A stretch of DNA of 64,000 nucleotides from CAWHNT01 sp963830775 (GCA_963830775.1 CAWHNT010000047.1:434001-498000); one strand, 5' to 3'. Positions 9,309-21,331 are shown, counted from the first letter of the stretch. Program-made: numbers and translations. Notes: generated from the letters alone by a model not told the origin.

Positions 9309-10035
9309 ATGTTCACGCTCGCCGGCCGCCGTGCCCTGGTCACCGGCGCCTCGGGCGGGATCGGCAGCGCCATCGCGCGGGCCCTGCACGCCCAGGGTGC
9401 CGAGGTCGTCCTTACCGGACGCCGGCGCGAGGCGCTGGAAGCGCTGGCGGCGGAGCTGGGCGAAGGCACCCGCGTCGAGGTCGCCGAGCTCACCGACGCG
9501 GCCTCCGCCGAGCGGCTGATCGAAGCCGCCGACCCGGTCGACATCCTGGTCAACAACGCAGGCATCACCCGCGACATGCTGGCCCTGCGGCTGAAGGACG
9601 CCGACTGGGACGCCGTGCTCGAGACGAACCTCACCGGCGCTTTCCGGCTAAGCCGCGCCGCCCTCAAAGGCATGCTGAAGCGGCGCCGCGGGCGCATCGT
9701 GAACATCACCTCGATCGTCGGCGTGACCGGCAATGCGGGGCAGGCGAACTACGCGGCGGCCAAGGCGGGCCTGATCGGGATGAGCAAGGCCCTGGCCCAG
9801 GAGGTGGCGGCGCGCGGGATCACCGTGAACTGCGTGGCCCCGGGCTTCATCGACACCGCCATGACCCAGGCGCTGGACGAGAAGCAGCGCACGGCCCTGC
9901 TTGGGTCGCATCCCGGCCGGCCGGCTGGGTGCCGGGGCCGACGTTGCCGCCGCCGTGGTCTTCCTCGCCAGCGAGGAGGCCGGGTGGATGACGGGCCAGA
10001 CCCTGCACGTCAATGGCGGGATGGCGATGATCTGA
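9309..10035 (+). CDS. fabG: 3-oxoacyl-ACP reductase, single-base frameshift
   Basis: Short-chain dehydrogenase that reduces 3-ketoacyl-ACP with NADPH. Visible: TGASGGIGSAIA (cofactor), VDILVNNAGITRD, catalytic Ser in NITSIVGVTG, YAAAKAG (Tyr/Lys) and VAPGFIDTAMT. The frame breaks at the GGG run 9903-9905. With one G removed, LLGRIPAGRLGAGADVAAAV continues to the normal end HVNGGMAMI at 10035. FabG is usually essential, so a sequence error is more likely than a dead gene. An alternative start is the GTG at 9300, overlapping the fabD stop. Confidence 0.92.
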
Positions 10036-10195
10036 GGCCTGTGGCCGCGTTGCCAGCCCTGGCGGGCGGCCTTTGCCTAGCCAATATGAGACCCATCGTG
10101 TAAAAGCCGCCGCGGCCGCGAAGCCCCGGCATCGTCGAGCGTCCTGCGCCGGATCATCCCGGCGCGCCCCCTGGAGTGGCGGAGACCACATAGCA

Positions 10196-10432
10196 ATGAG
10201 CGACATCTCCGAGCGGGTGAAGAAGATCGTCATCGAGCACCTCGGCGTCGACGAGTCGAAGGTGACCGAGACGGCGAGCTTCGTCGACGACCTCGGTGCC
10301 GACAGTCTCGACACGGTCGAGCTGGTGATGGCCTTCGAGGAGGAGTTCGGGGTCGAGATCCCCGACGATGCGGCCGAGAAGATCGTGACCGTCAAGGACG
10401 CGATCACCTACATCAAGGAGCATGCGAGCTGA
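10196..10432 (+). CDS. acpP: Acyl carrier protein
   Basis: 78 aa acidic protein. The phosphopantetheine attachment Ser is S37 in LGADSLDTVEL. Helix I (ISERVKKIVIEHLGV) and the C-terminal VKDAITYIKEHA match AcpP closely. A 160-nt gap from fabG probably holds its own promoter, since ACP is normally made in excess. CTGGAGTGGCGGAG upstream supplies the ribosome binding site. Confidence 0.98.
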   Translation: MSDISERVKKIVIEHLGVDESKVTETASFVDDLGADSLDTVELVMAFEEEFGVEIPDDAAEKIVTVKDAITYIKEHAS

Positions 10433-10466
10433 GGCTCTCTCTCGCACGCAGCGGGGCGGGCACGCC

Positions 10467-11735
10467 ATGAGGCGCGTGGTCGTCACCGGATTGGGCCTCG
10501 TCACCCCGCTGGGGTGCGGCGTCGAGACGGTATGGTCCCGGCTCCTCGCCGGGCGTTCCGGGCTGCGCAGGATCGAGCATTTCGAGGTCGGTGACCTGCC
10601 GTCCAAGGTGGCGGGTCTCGTTCCCAAGGGCGATGGCGAGGGCCTGTTCCGCGCCACCGACTTCATGGAAGCGAAGGAGCTCCGCCGCAACGACGAGTTC
10701 ATCGTCTACGGCATGGGAGCCGCCGCCGAGGCGATCGCGGACTCGGGCATCAGCCTTGAGACCGAGGAGGAGCGCGAGCGGGCCGGGGTGATGATCGGCT
10801 CCGGCATCGGCGGCCTCAACGCCATCGCCGAGACCACGCTGATCCTGGAGAAGGGCGGCCCCCGCCGGGTCAGCCCCTTCTTCATCCCCTCGGCCCTCAT
10901 CAACCTCGCCAGCGGCCAGGTCTCGATCCGCTACGGCCTCAAGGGCCCGAACCATGCCGTGGTCACCGCCTGCTCGACCGGGGCGCACGCGATCGGTGAC
11001 GCCTCCCGGCTGATCCAGCTGGGCGATGCCGACGTGATGGTGGCCGGCGGCTGCGAGGCCGCCATCGGCCGGCTCGGCATGGCCGGCTTCGCCGCCGCGC
11101 GAGCACTCTCCACGAACTTCAACGACACGCCCGAGAAGGCGTCCCGCCCCTGGGACCGGGACCGGGACGGCTTCGTCATGGCCGAGGGTGCCGGTGCCGT
11201 CGTGCTCGAGGAGTACGAGCACGCCAAGCGCCGCGGGGCCAAGATCTACGCCGAGGTCAAGGGTTACGGCCTCTCCGGCGACGCGCATCACGTCACCGCC
11301 CCCGCACCCGAAGGCGAGGGCGGCTACCGCTCGATGAAGGCAGCACTGGCCCGGGCCGGCATGACCCCGGACGACATCGACTACGTCAACGCGCACGGCA
11401 CCAGCACGCCACTCGGCGACGAGCTCGAGCTGGGTGCGGTCAAGCGCCTCTTCGGCAACTCGATCGCCAAGCTCTCCATGTCCTCGACCAAGTCCGCGAT
11501 CGGCCATCTCCTGGGAGCCGCCGGTGCCGTCGAGGCGATCTTCTCCATCCTCGCCATCCGCGACCAGATCGTCCCGCCCACCCTCAACCTCGACAACCCG
11601 TCGGACGGCTGCGGCGACGTCGACCTCGTGCCGCACAAGGCAAAGGAGCGGCCGGTGCGCGCCGCCCTCTCCAACTCCTTCGGCTTCGGCGGCACCAACG
11701 CGTCCCTGATCCTGGTCCAGCCCGACGCCTTCTGA
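10467..11735 (+). CDS. fabF: 3-oxoacyl-ACP synthase II
   Basis: 422 aa condensing enzyme that elongates acyl-ACP with malonyl-ACP. The catalytic triad is C169 (VTACSTGAHAIG), H310 (NAHGTSTPLGD) and H347 (SAIGHLLGAAGA). FGFGGTNAS closes the C-terminus. Start chosen at 10467 (MRRVVVTGLGLVTPLG), matching the family; an upstream in-frame ATG at 10422 overlaps acpP. Confidence 0.97.
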   Translation: MRRVVVTGLGLVTPLGCGVETVWSRLLAGRSGLRRIEHFEVGDLPSKVAGLVPKGDGEGLFRATDFMEAKELRRNDEFIVYGMGAAAEAIADSGISLETEEERERAGVMIGSGIGGLNAIAETTLILEKGGPRRVSPFFIPSALINLASGQVSIRYGLKGPNHAVVTACSTGAHAIGDASRLIQLGDADVMVAGGCEAAIGRLGMAGFAAARALSTNFNDTPEKASRPWDRDRDGFVMAEGAGAVVLEEYEHAKRRGAKIYAEVKGYGLSGDAHHVTAPAPEGEGGYRSMKAALARAGMTPDDIDYVNAHGTSTPLGDELELGAVKRLFGNSIAKLSMSSTKSAIGHLLGAAGAVEAIFSILAIRDQIVPPTLNLDNPSDGCGDVDLVPHKAKERPVRAALSNSFGFGGTNASLILVQPDAF

Positions 11736-11753
11736 GCCGGAACGGGCCTGGCC

Positions 11754-12760
11754 TTGCTGCGCGGGCTCGTCCGCTCCCTCCTCTTCCTGCTGCTGCTGGT
11801 GGCCGCCGCCGCGGCCGGGGGGTGGTTTTACCTCGATTACTGGCTGAAGCAGCCAGGCCCGCTCGCGACAGCGGCGACGGTTGAATTCCCGACCGGCACT
11901 GGCGTGTCCGGAATTGCAAAGCGCCTCGCCGAGACAGGTGCGGTCGACAGTCCGCTCCTCTTCCAGCTCGCCGTGCGCCGCCTGGGCCAGGAGCGCCGGC
12001 TCCGGGCCGGCGAGTACGCGCTCGACCCGCAGATGAGCCCCGCCGCCATCATCGACCGCCTCGTCCGCGGCGACATCCTCCTGCACCGGATCGCCGTCCC
12101 CGAGGGCCGCACGGTGCGCGAGGTCTACGCCATCCTCGAGGCCGCCGACATGCTCACCGGCGACCTCCCGGCACCCCCGCCCGAAGGCTCGCTCCTGCCC
12201 GAGACCTACCTCGTCCCCCGCGGCGAGCCCCGCGGCCAAGGTGGTCGAGCGGATGCAGGCCGGCATGCGCAAGGCCCTGGACGAGCTCTGGCCCGCCCGC
12301 GCCCCCGACCTGCCGCTCACCGGCCCCGAGGAAGGCCTCACCCTGGCCTCCATCGTCGAGAAGGAAACCGCCCTCCCGGCCGAATACCCCCTGGTCGCCA
12401 GCGTCATGGTCAACCGCCTGCGCCGCGGCATGAAGCTCCAGACCGACCCCACCGTCATCTACGGCCTCACCCAGGGTGCCGGCGCCCTCGGCCGCGACCT
12501 CACCACCGCCGACCTCGACGCCGACCACGCCTGGAACACCTACCGCGTCACCGGCCTCCCACCCTCACCGATCGCCAACCCCGGCCGCGCCGCGCTGGCC
12601 GCCGCCCTCAAGCCCGCCACCACCGACTATCCTCTACTTCGTCGCCGACGGCACGGGCGGCCACGCCTTCGCCACCACCCTCGATGAGCACAACCGCAAC
12701 GTCGCCAAGTGGCGCAAGCTGCAGAGGGACGCGGCACCAAAGCCGGCAGGCCAGCCCTGA
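11754..12760 (+). CDS. mltG: Endolytic transglycosylase MltG, two single-base frameshifts
   Basis: Inner-membrane lytic transglycosylase that cuts nascent glycan strands and so sets peptidoglycan chain length. A TTG start leads straight into one N-terminal membrane segment (LLFLLLLVAAAAAGGWFYL). The YceG/LysM-like region follows (AGEYALDP, VPEGRTVREVY). The catalytic Glu is in LASIVEKETA, followed by LQTDPTVIYG and YRVTGLPPSPIANPG. Two breaks interrupt the frame: an extra G at 12234-12235 (restores PRAKVVERM) and an extra C at 12631-12632 (restores TTDYLYFVADGTGGH). With both corrected the gene ends at 12760. Its place directly after fabF is conserved in many alphaproteobacteria. Confidence 0.92.
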
Positions 12761-12869
12761 TCTTCAGACACGTCGCCGAACAGGAGGCGGATGTAGCAAG
12801 CAGCGGCGTGCTGCTTCAAGAGCCGGAGCCGCAAGCCGGCACGGTCGACCGCGCTGGCGTCATGTAGGC

Positions 12870-13256
12870 CTATGAGGCTATGGCGCGGCCGGCGCCAGCG
12901 ATGGCCCGCTTTCGCAGCACCACGCTCAGGTGGCATGGCGAGATCGTCTCGCCGCTGCGCACCTGGATCTGGCGGGCCAGTCGAGTTAGCGTGTAGAGCG
13001 GCCCTTCCGCAGCGGGGCAGCTCAGCACCTCCAGTGCCACGGCGAGTGCCGCCTCACGCTTGAGCGGTGTCCGCTGCGGCCGGGGCCGGGAGCGCAGCGC
13101 TGCCACCTCGCCCCGTGCCACCGCCCCTCGCGAGCGCCGCACCTGCTCCGCTCGTACGCCCAGGCGCTGGCCACTCACAGCGTTGCTCTCGCCAGCAAGC
13201 GACCACAGCACCGCCCGTGCCCGGTCCGACTCGGCTCGCAAGCCCGAGCGGCTCAT
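12870..13256 (-). pseudogene. IS630-like transposase N-terminal remnant
   Basis: 128 aa open frame that resembles only the helix-turn-helix domain of an IS630-type transposase: AVSGQRLGVRAEQVRRSRG, then the arginine-rich linker, then LARQIQVRSGETISP. The DDE catalytic domain is absent; the frame stops where it would begin. It is divergent from the AlaE-like gene, whose ATG is 4 nt away. This suggests an old insertion now reduced to a fragment. It is not the same sequence as the element at 1-853. Confidence 0.6.
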
Positions 13257-13260
13257 AGCT

Positions 13261-13746
13261 ATGAGCCTGCTCTCCGCTCAGGCTGGCCAAGAGCGAGCAA
13301 ACCGCCCACGTCGCGCCTTCATCGCTGACACCACAGCCCTGATCCTGTTCTTTACGACGACCGGGATCATCAACGAGCGTTTCATCGCGGGCATGACCTG
13401 GGAGCAGGTATTCCACGCTCGGTTGCTGGGCGCGGTCCTTATGGTTCCCGTCGGGCGTCCGTATGGCATTTGGCATGACTGGCTCATGCAGCGCGCTCGA
13501 CCGGACGGCCTGTCGCAACTGCTTTGGGACAGCCTTGCTCTAGTAAGCTTTCAGGTTCCGATCTACGCGGCGATCATCGCCATAAGTGGTGCGTCTGGGC
13601 GAGGGCTGTTGCTGGGAATCCTTGGCGCCACGATGATGATGCTGGCACTGGGCCGCCCTTATGGCGCCTTTCTGAATTGGGTCAGAGCACGTTTCGGACT
13701 TCCCCCTGGCGGCATGCGACCGATGAGCCTCAACAATGGATCCTGA
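13261..13746 (+). CDS. alaE: AlaE-type L-alanine exporter
   Basis: 161 aa, four predicted membrane segments (around FIADTTALILFFTTTGIINERF, VFHARLLGAVLMVPVGRPYG, LVSFQVPIYAAIIAI and LLGILGATMMMLALGRPYG). The family marks ADT near the N-terminus, GMTWEQ..HARL, RPYGIWHDW and FQVPIYA match AlaE, an inner-membrane alanine exporter. The DNA looks less GC-rich than neighbouring genes (CTGATCCTGTTCTTTACGAC), and a transposase remnant abuts it, so acquisition by transfer is likely. Start at 13261 gives the family N-terminus; in-frame codons upstream lie in the remnant. Confidence 0.82.
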   Translation: MSLLSAQAGQERANRPRRAFIADTTALILFFTTTGIINERFIAGMTWEQVFHARLLGAVLMVPVGRPYGIWHDWLMQRARPDGLSQLLWDSLALVSFQVPIYAAIIAISGASGRGLLLGILGATMMMLALGRPYGAFLNWVRARFGLPPGGMRPMSLNNGS

Positions 13747-13895
13747 GTTTCAGCAGAGCCTTTCTTCCAAGTAGAGGGTTTTCAGTTACTCAAATTCTCG
13801 GTGGCTTGTAAGATCGAAGGCGGGCGTAGCAGGAGAGGCAGGAGATAGGACAGAAAACCTTGACATAGCCTCTCTTCTCCGCTATCCGTCGGCCC

Positions 13896-14682
13896 ATGCT
13901 CGCCTCCGCCCACTACGCCCACCGCCGTGGCCTCACGCGCCCCTTCGCCCGGGTCACGGCCCGCGACCGCCGCATGGGCCACAAGCTCTCCATCGGCCTC
14001 ACGCCCATGCAGGTCGCCCGCCTCGAGGGCCTGCCCGCGGCGGACGTCGAGAGCCTCCTCGCCGATTCCGACTTCGCTGCCCTCGCCGAAGGCTACCGGG
14101 CGCTCCACGCCATGCCGCAGGAGGAGCAGCGCCGCATCCTGACCCAGCTCGCCCGCCACCTCCTCATGGAGGCGACGGCGCTGGGTGACGTGCGCGTGGC
14201 CACCTACATCCTGCTCCAGGAGCGCATGGGCAAGGACCCGGCCCGGACCCTGGCCGACGGTGTCATCGCCGCCGCCGGGCGCGAGCCCCGGCCTGCCCCA
14301 CCGCCCGCGCTACGCAGCCCCAGCACCTCGCCGCGTCCGGCCTACCCGTCGGACGATCCCGACCTTCGCGCCATGCAGCGTGTGGAGGACCGGCTCTGTG
14401 GCGAGCTGGCGCATGAGCATGCGGTGGTGCACGCGGCCGTGGCCGCGGACGAGACGGCCGCCGACGACCTCAGTGACCAGGAGGCCTGCCAGGAGAGGCG
14501 CGGACGCGGAGCCCGACCGGGCAGTTGCCGAGGGAGTGGGGCGTCACCGGAGCCGCCGCTCGCCGCGGCCACATTCCAGCACCTTGCCGAGCTACGAGCA
14601 GGCCCGCGCCATCGAGGCCATGCGCCTCCTGAGGTCCGCACCTCCCGATGAGCCGCCGACCCCGAGGGCCGGAGCCCCGTAG
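13896..14682 (+). CDS. Hypothetical protein with possible N-terminal HTH, probable frameshift
   Basis: Function not recognised. The N-terminal half includes IGLTPMQVARLEGLPAADV, which reads like a helix-turn-helix, then LRLL-type helices (EEQRRILTQLARHLLMEA, RVATYILLQERMGKD). The C-terminal half is Ala/Arg/Pro-rich and may be disordered. The frame open from 13896 becomes unlike protein after about 14495. The +1 frame gives SYEQARAIEAMRLLRSAPPDEP and ends at 14682, so a one-base insertion near 14502 is suspected, in line with other breaks in the window. ATG at 13974 (MGHKLSIGLTP) is an alternative start. The accessory setting suggests a mobile or phage-related gene. Confidence 0.5.
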
Positions 14683-14813
14683 GTCGGGCACTCGGCCATT
14701 CCCCTCAGCCCGTCCGGGTCGCCAGGATCACCAGCAAGATGGGCCGCCGGCTCTCGTCCGGTGGTACTTGCGGCATCGTCGGCCAGCCATAGCGCTCGGC
14801 GCAGGCCCTCGTC

Positions 14814-15329
14814 CTATGCCTCCAGAGCCCTCCGAAGCTCCTCCTTGCTCATCTTCGACCTTCCCGGCACGTGCTTCTGCTTCGCTCGCTCGTAAAGCTC
14901 CGCCCGCGTCGGCTCGCCGCTCGCGCGCTTGCCGGTCTTCCGGTCCTCGGCAGTCTTCCGGGCTATGTCCGCCGGCTGCCCCGAGAATTGCTTTCCCTTG
15001 CGGCTGTCGGCCCGCTTCTTGGCGGTCGTCCGCCGATATTCCTCGTCCGAGAGGTGCTCCCGTGCTTTCGCCGGCAGGTAGCGCTCGCCCGTCTCGGTGC
15101 TCTTCCTGCCGGACTTGGTGCCCCAGTCCTCCTCGGTCCACTGCTCGAGACTGTTGTCGCTGCGCTTCGGCCCCGCGTACTCACCGCCCTGCTTCTTGTA
15201 GTCCTGGGTGGCGAGCTGGGCCTTGCGGGCGGACCACTGGCCGGGGTTGCCGCCCTTGTCGCTCTTCGTGACCTCGGCCTTCACCTTCTCCCAGAGCTTC
15301 GGGTCCTTCTTCTTCGCCGTTGTGCCCAT
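14814..15329 (-). CDS. DUF5872-like small basic protein
   Basis: 171 aa, very lysine/arginine-rich and hydrophilic. N-terminal DPKLWEKVKAEVTKSDKGG and GQWSARKAQLA, then TEEDWGTKSGRKSTETGERYLP. This arrangement is seen in small proteins annotated DUF5872. The C-terminus (RAELYERAKQ..GRSKMSKEELRRAL) resembles a Rho-N/SAP-like helical DNA-binding module. Role unknown; nucleic-acid binding is inference from charge and the C-terminal motif. It stands alone on the minus strand between the accessory patch and the efflux operon. Confidence 0.65.
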   Translation of the reverse strand: MGTTAKKKDPKLWEKVKAEVTKSDKGGNPGQWSARKAQLATQDYKKQGGEYAGPKRSDNSLEQWTEEDWGTKSGRKSTETGERYLPAKAREHLSDEEYRRTTAKKRADSRKGKQFSGQPADIARKTAEDRKTGKRASGEPTRAELYERAKQKHVPGRSKMSKEELRRALEA

Positions 15330-15384
15330 GCTCGCCTCCGGCCCGTATGTAGCCCCGTGTAAAACCGGTTCTGGCGTCGGAAGT

Positions 15385-16772
15385 TCATGGGCCGGGGCGG
15401 GCGCTCTCCTCCGACCAGCCGCCGCCCAGCGCGCGGTAGAGGTCGGCCAGGCCGGAGAGGCGGTCGAAGCGGGCGGAGGCCAGGGAGTCCTCGGTCGAGA
15501 ACAGGGTGCGCTGGGCGTCCAGGAGCTCGAGCAGGCCGATCGCACCGGCGCGGTACTGGGCTTCGGCCAGGGCGAAGGCGCGGCGGGCCTCGGTGGCGGC
15601 GGTGGCGAGGGCCGCCTCGCGCTCGCGGGTGCGGCGCACGGCGTTGAGGGCGTCCTCGACGTCGGCCAGGGCTTCGAGGACAGCCCCCCGGTAGGCCTCG
15701 ATCAGCTCCAGGCGCTGGGCTTCGGAGAGCTCGACCTGGGCGCGCAGGCGGCCGCCCTCGAAGATCGGGGCCAGGGCGGAGAGGCCGATCGAGATCACGT
15801 TGCCGCGGCTCAGGATGGCAAGGAGCGCGTCGCTCTCCACGCCGGCATTGGCGGTCAGGTTGAGCGAGGGGTAGAGGGCGGCCCGGGCGGCGGTCACGTC
15901 GGCCGCGGCGGCATCGAGGCGGGCCTCGGCGGCGGCGATGTCGGGGCGGCGCTGGAGCAGCTCGCTCGGCAGCCCGGCCAGGACCGGCACCGGGCGCAGG
16001 TCGCGCAAGGACTGGGCCTCGACCTCGAAGCCCACGAGCGGACGGGCGAGCAGCAGGGCCAGCGCGTTGACCGCCTGGCGTTCCTGCTGCCGGAGGCTGG
16101 GGATGGTGGCGGACTGGGTCGCCACCTGGGTGCGCTGCTGGGCCAGCTCGAGCGGGGTGGCGGCACCGTTGGCGACGCGGACCTCGACCAGCTCGAGCAC
16201 GCGGCGGGCATTGTCGAGATTGGCTTGTGCGATCCGCAGCCGGTCGCGGGCGGAGAGCACCTGGAAGTAGGTGTCGGCGACACTCGATGCGACGGTGAGC
16301 GCCACGCCGTCGCGGTCGAACAGGTCGGCCGCGGCCGAGGCACGCGCGGCGGCCAGGGCGGCGCGGTTGCGGCCCCAGAGGTCGAGCTCCCAGGCGGCCC
16401 GGAGCCCGGCATCGTAGCTGTTGCTGATGCTGGGCCCGCCGCCCTGGGCCCTTGCCTCGGAGCTGGTGCGGGTGGCCCCCGTACCGGCGTCGGCCTCGAG
16501 AGTGGGCAGGAGGCCGGCACCCGCAACTCGTACCTGCGCGTCCGCCTGACGGAGGCGGGCGGCCGCGGCGGCAAGATCGGTATTGGCGGCCAGGGCGCTC
16601 TTCACGAAGCGGTCGAGCTCGGCCGAGCCGAAGCCCTCCCACCAACCGGCATCGGGCCAGCCGGCTGCAGCCTCGCCGTTCTCGGCAAACCGGCCGGGCG
16701 TGGCCGGCCCCGGCCCGCGGTCGGGCGGCCGAAGGGCACAAGCGCCGAGCAGCAGCAGGACGAGCAGGAACC

Positions 16773-16776
<4 letters not shown>
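15385..16776 (-). CDS. NodT-family outer-membrane efflux lipoprotein
   Basis: 463 aa outer-membrane channel (TolC-like) for a tripartite pump. An N-terminal lipobox (LLLLGACALRP) implies lipidation at the Cys near residue 13. Then WWEGFGSAELD, two OEP repeats with long heptad helices (LAAAAARLRQADAQV; ALADVEDALNAV), and the family landmarks AWELDLWGRNRA and APIFEGGRL. It overlaps the upstream MacB gene by 4 nt and is last in a macA-macB-nodT operon, so the three probably assemble into one pump across both membranes. Confidence 0.92.
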
Positions 16777-18745
<1,969 letters not shown>

Positions 18746-18749
<4 letters not shown>

Positions 18750-20017
18750 CCGAGGCGGGCCCTGGGCACGGGCCGGGTCTCGGACGGGCGGCCGCCATTC
18801 CCGGAAGCTGGCAGGGGCCCGGTCACCACCACCTCGCCCTCAGCCAGGCCACTGCGGATCTCGACCGCGGTCCGGGTCGAGATGCCGGTCTCGACCGGGC
18901 GGCGCTCCAGCGTGCCATCCGCCTTCGGCACCAGCACGGCAGCGGCGTCGCGGGAGCTGCCGGGCTCGGGGCGAAGCGCGCTGGCCGGGACGGTGAGCAC
19001 GTTCAGGGCCCTGGCGACGACGAAGAAGACCTGTGCCGTCATCTGCGTCATCAGCCGGCCTTCCTCGTTGGGCACGTCGAACAATGCCGGGTAGAGGACG
19101 ACGTTGTTCACCACCTCGGGCGTAGGCATGATCTGCCGCAGCGCACCGACATAGCGCCGGTCGGGGTCGCCCAGGGTCGAGAAATAGGTCTCCTGCCCGA
19201 CCCGCAGCCGGGAGACGTCGGCCTCGGAGACCTGGGTCTGCACGGTCATGACCGAGAGGTCGGCCAGGCGCAGGATGATGGGCGCGCTCTGGTTGGCGTT
19301 GAGGGTCTGGCCCTGGCGGGCGGTGATCGAGACCACGGTGCCGGTCATGGGCGCGTAGATGCGCGTGTAGCCGAGATTGGCCTCGTTCGCGCGCAGATCG
19401 CTCTCGGTCTGGCCGATCTGGGCCCGCAGCGCTGCGATCTGGGCCGTGGTCACCCTGAGCTCGGCCTGCGCCTGCTCCAGCAGCTCCTGGCTCGTGGCGT
19501 TGGCCCGGCGCAGGTTCTCCTGCCGACGGAGCGCCTGCTCGGCGAGCGTGAGGCGGGCCTGCCGCTCCTCGAGCTGGGCGCGGAGATTGTCGCGCTGCGC
19601 CCGGCCGGCATCGACGCGGGCCTGATAGACCGTGGGATCGAGCTCGGCCAGGAGGTCGCCCGAGGCGACGCGGTCGCCGACGGCGACGTGGATCCGGCGG
19701 AGCTGGCCCGAGACCTGGGTACCGACATCGACATAGTCGCGCGGCTGGATGTTGCCCAAGGCACTGACCACGTCCTCGACGGTGCCGCGGCGGACCACGG
19801 CGGTCGCGTAATCCGCCGGCGGCTCGGCCGCACCCCAGCGCTCCCAGCCAAGCCAGGCAGCGACCGCAAGCGCCAGGGCAATCAATGCTGCCAGGAGCCA
19901 GCGCCGGCCCCGGCCGACGGGCGAGGGGTGCCGGGGCGCGGGCTCGGCCCAGGGCTCGTCCTCAGGAACCGGCCGCACCGGCAAGAGCTGTTTCGACTGC
20001 CGCACCCTGCTCAGCAC
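18746..20017 (-). CDS. macA: MacA-type periplasmic adaptor (membrane fusion protein)
   Basis: 423 aa. A proline-rich cytoplasmic stretch, then one membrane anchor at about 39-58 (WLLAALIALALAVAAWLGW). Lipoyl half-motif (VEDVVSALGNIQPRDYVDVG..SGQLRRIHV), a long alpha-hairpin rich in Gln/Glu/Ala (about 130-215), second lipoyl half (YTRIYAPMTGTVVSI), and beta-barrel and membrane-proximal domains follow. It links MacB to the NodT-type channel. First gene of the operon. Confidence 0.92.
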
Positions 20018-20392
20018 CGCCCGCTACCCGAGCGCCGGTGCTTCCGGCGCAGCCCATGCAGACGATAGCCTATATGGTGCGCCTTGGGAGAGGCTGCATG
20101 TTACGGTTTGGTGAGCTGGTCATGCTGTCCTAGCGTCCGGTGGGGCATCCCGGAGGACAGATCAGCGCCGGTGTGCCGCCTGTGACGGCCCGCGCTGGAG
20201 GAGGTGCTGGGAGACGATCCACCTTGGTGGCGAGCGCCTGAGCCGCGATGAGCTCCATGATCACCGAGCGCCAACGGTTCGGCCTTGACTCGGGGGTGCT
20301 GGTCCACGCCATGGATGCGGATGCAGGGGTGAAGCTCGAGCGCGCTCGGCACATTCGACGGACTTCCTCACGCGTACCCCTGGAGCACGCTC
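20018..20392. other. Gene-poor interval with only a toxin-like remnant
   Basis: 375 nt between the divergent macA and lysE genes. No intact gene, tRNA or repeat is visible. It holds the macA promoter region and, at its right end, a short frame similar to the start of a PIN-domain toxin (separate entry). Confidence 0.6.
20248..20370 (+). pseudogene. Possible PIN-domain (VapC-like) 5' remnant
   Basis: A short frame from ATG 20248 reads FGLDSGVLVHAMDADAGVK then LERARHI. This fits the N-terminus of PIN-domain RNases, where the first catalytic Asp lies in LDxNVLVYAxD and is followed by a K-xRA helix. The similarity ends near 20370, just before the LysE gene, and the rest of the domain is absent. 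No clear antitoxin gene precedes it. Evidence is a short motif only. Confidence 0.35.
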
Positions 20393-21001
20393 ATGCCACT
20401 GGAGCTCTGGCTCGCCTTCGTCACCGCGTCGGCGGTGATCCTGATCGTGCCGGGGCCGACCACCACGCTCGTGCTGGCGACCGGGCTGGGCGAGGGCAGG
20501 GGTGCGGCACTGCGGCTGGTGCCGGGGGTGGTGCTGGGCGATCTGGTTGCGATGACCCTGTCGCTCGCTGGTGTGGGCGCCCTGCTGACCGCGTCCGCCG
20601 CTCTGTTCACGCTGGTGAAGTGGGCGGGGGCCGCCTACCTGGTCTGGCTGGGCGTGCGGATGTGGCGAGAGGCGCGGCACCTGCTGGCCGTGACTGCCGA
20701 ACTGCCGGGCCAGCTCCCGGCCAAGGCGTTCCTGGTCACACTTCTCAATCCGAAGAGCCTGCTCTTCTTCGTGGCGTTCATGCCGCATTTCATGCAGCCC
20801 GACCTGCCCATGGCACCGCAGCTCCTGCTGATGGGCGCTACCTTCCTGGTCTTGAGCGGATGCAACGCCGCAGCCTACGCCATGCTGTCGGGCGGCCTGG
20901 CGCGGGTGCTGGACGCGGCGGCGCGGCGTGTGGTGCATCGAATGGGTGCTGTCTCGCTCATGGGCATGGGCGTGCTCACGGCAACGCTGCGGCGGGCTTG
21001 A
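20393..21001 (+). CDS. LysE/RhtB-family amino-acid exporter
   Basis: 202 aa inner-membrane protein with about six hydrophobic helices. Family marks: VPGPTTTLVLATGLGEGRGAA near the N-terminus, YLVWLGVRMWREA in the middle, and LVTLLNPKSLLFFVAFMPHF. RhtB-type members export threonine, homoserine or leucine; the substrate here is not deducible. The 3' end overlaps the convergent lipoprotein gene by 26 nt. Confidence 0.9.
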   Translation: MPLELWLAFVTASAVILIVPGPTTTLVLATGLGEGRGAALRLVPGVVLGDLVAMTLSLAGVGALLTASAALFTLVKWAGAAYLVWLGVRMWREARHLLAVTAELPGQLPAKAFLVTLLNPKSLLFFVAFMPHFMQPDLPMAPQLLLMGATFLVLSGCNAAAYAMLSGGLARVLDAAARRVVHRMGAVSLMGMGVLTATLRRA

Positions 21002-21239
21002 GCCAGAGATCGGGCCAGGCCGGGTCCGAGAGATCGCGCAGATAGATGTTGACGAGCTGAGCCGCCCGGCCGCGATCGGGCTCTGTGTAACAGCTCACAT
21101 CCGCAAGGGTCTGGTAGCAGTAGACAGGTGCGAGTGGGCGTGCGGGCTGCTCGACCGGAGGGCGCGCACAGCCGGCGAGGGTCGCGAGAAGCAGGCCCGT
21201 GGCAAGCGGATGGTGCTGAAGCGCCTCTAGCCCTAGCAT
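20976..21239 (-). CDS. Small putative lipoprotein
   Basis: 87 aa. Hydrophobic leader ending in LLLATLAGCARPP, a good lipobox with Cys at about 24. The mature part has PVYCYQTLADVSCYTEPD, a short Cys-Tyr pattern I recall from uncharacterised alphaproteobacterial lipoproteins. No known domain. The 3' end overlaps lysE; the start faces the FecR gene. Confidence 0.62.
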   Translation of the reverse strand: MLGLEALQHHPLATGLLLATLAGCARPPVEQPARPLAPVYCYQTLADVSCYTEPDRGRAAQLVNIYLRDLSDPAWPDLWLKPAAALP

Positions 21240-21331
21240 ACAGGAACTCTAGCGTTGCCGTGGCCAATAGCGCCGGGAATGAGCCCCTGGGCTCTACCGG
21301 AGTGCGCGGCCGCGAGCACAGGAGGCGGCGT

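Noticed and set aside
9895..10035. fabG as a true pseudogene
   Set aside because: Only one extra G separates two fully conserved halves, and the gene lies in an intact fatty-acid cluster; error is more likely.
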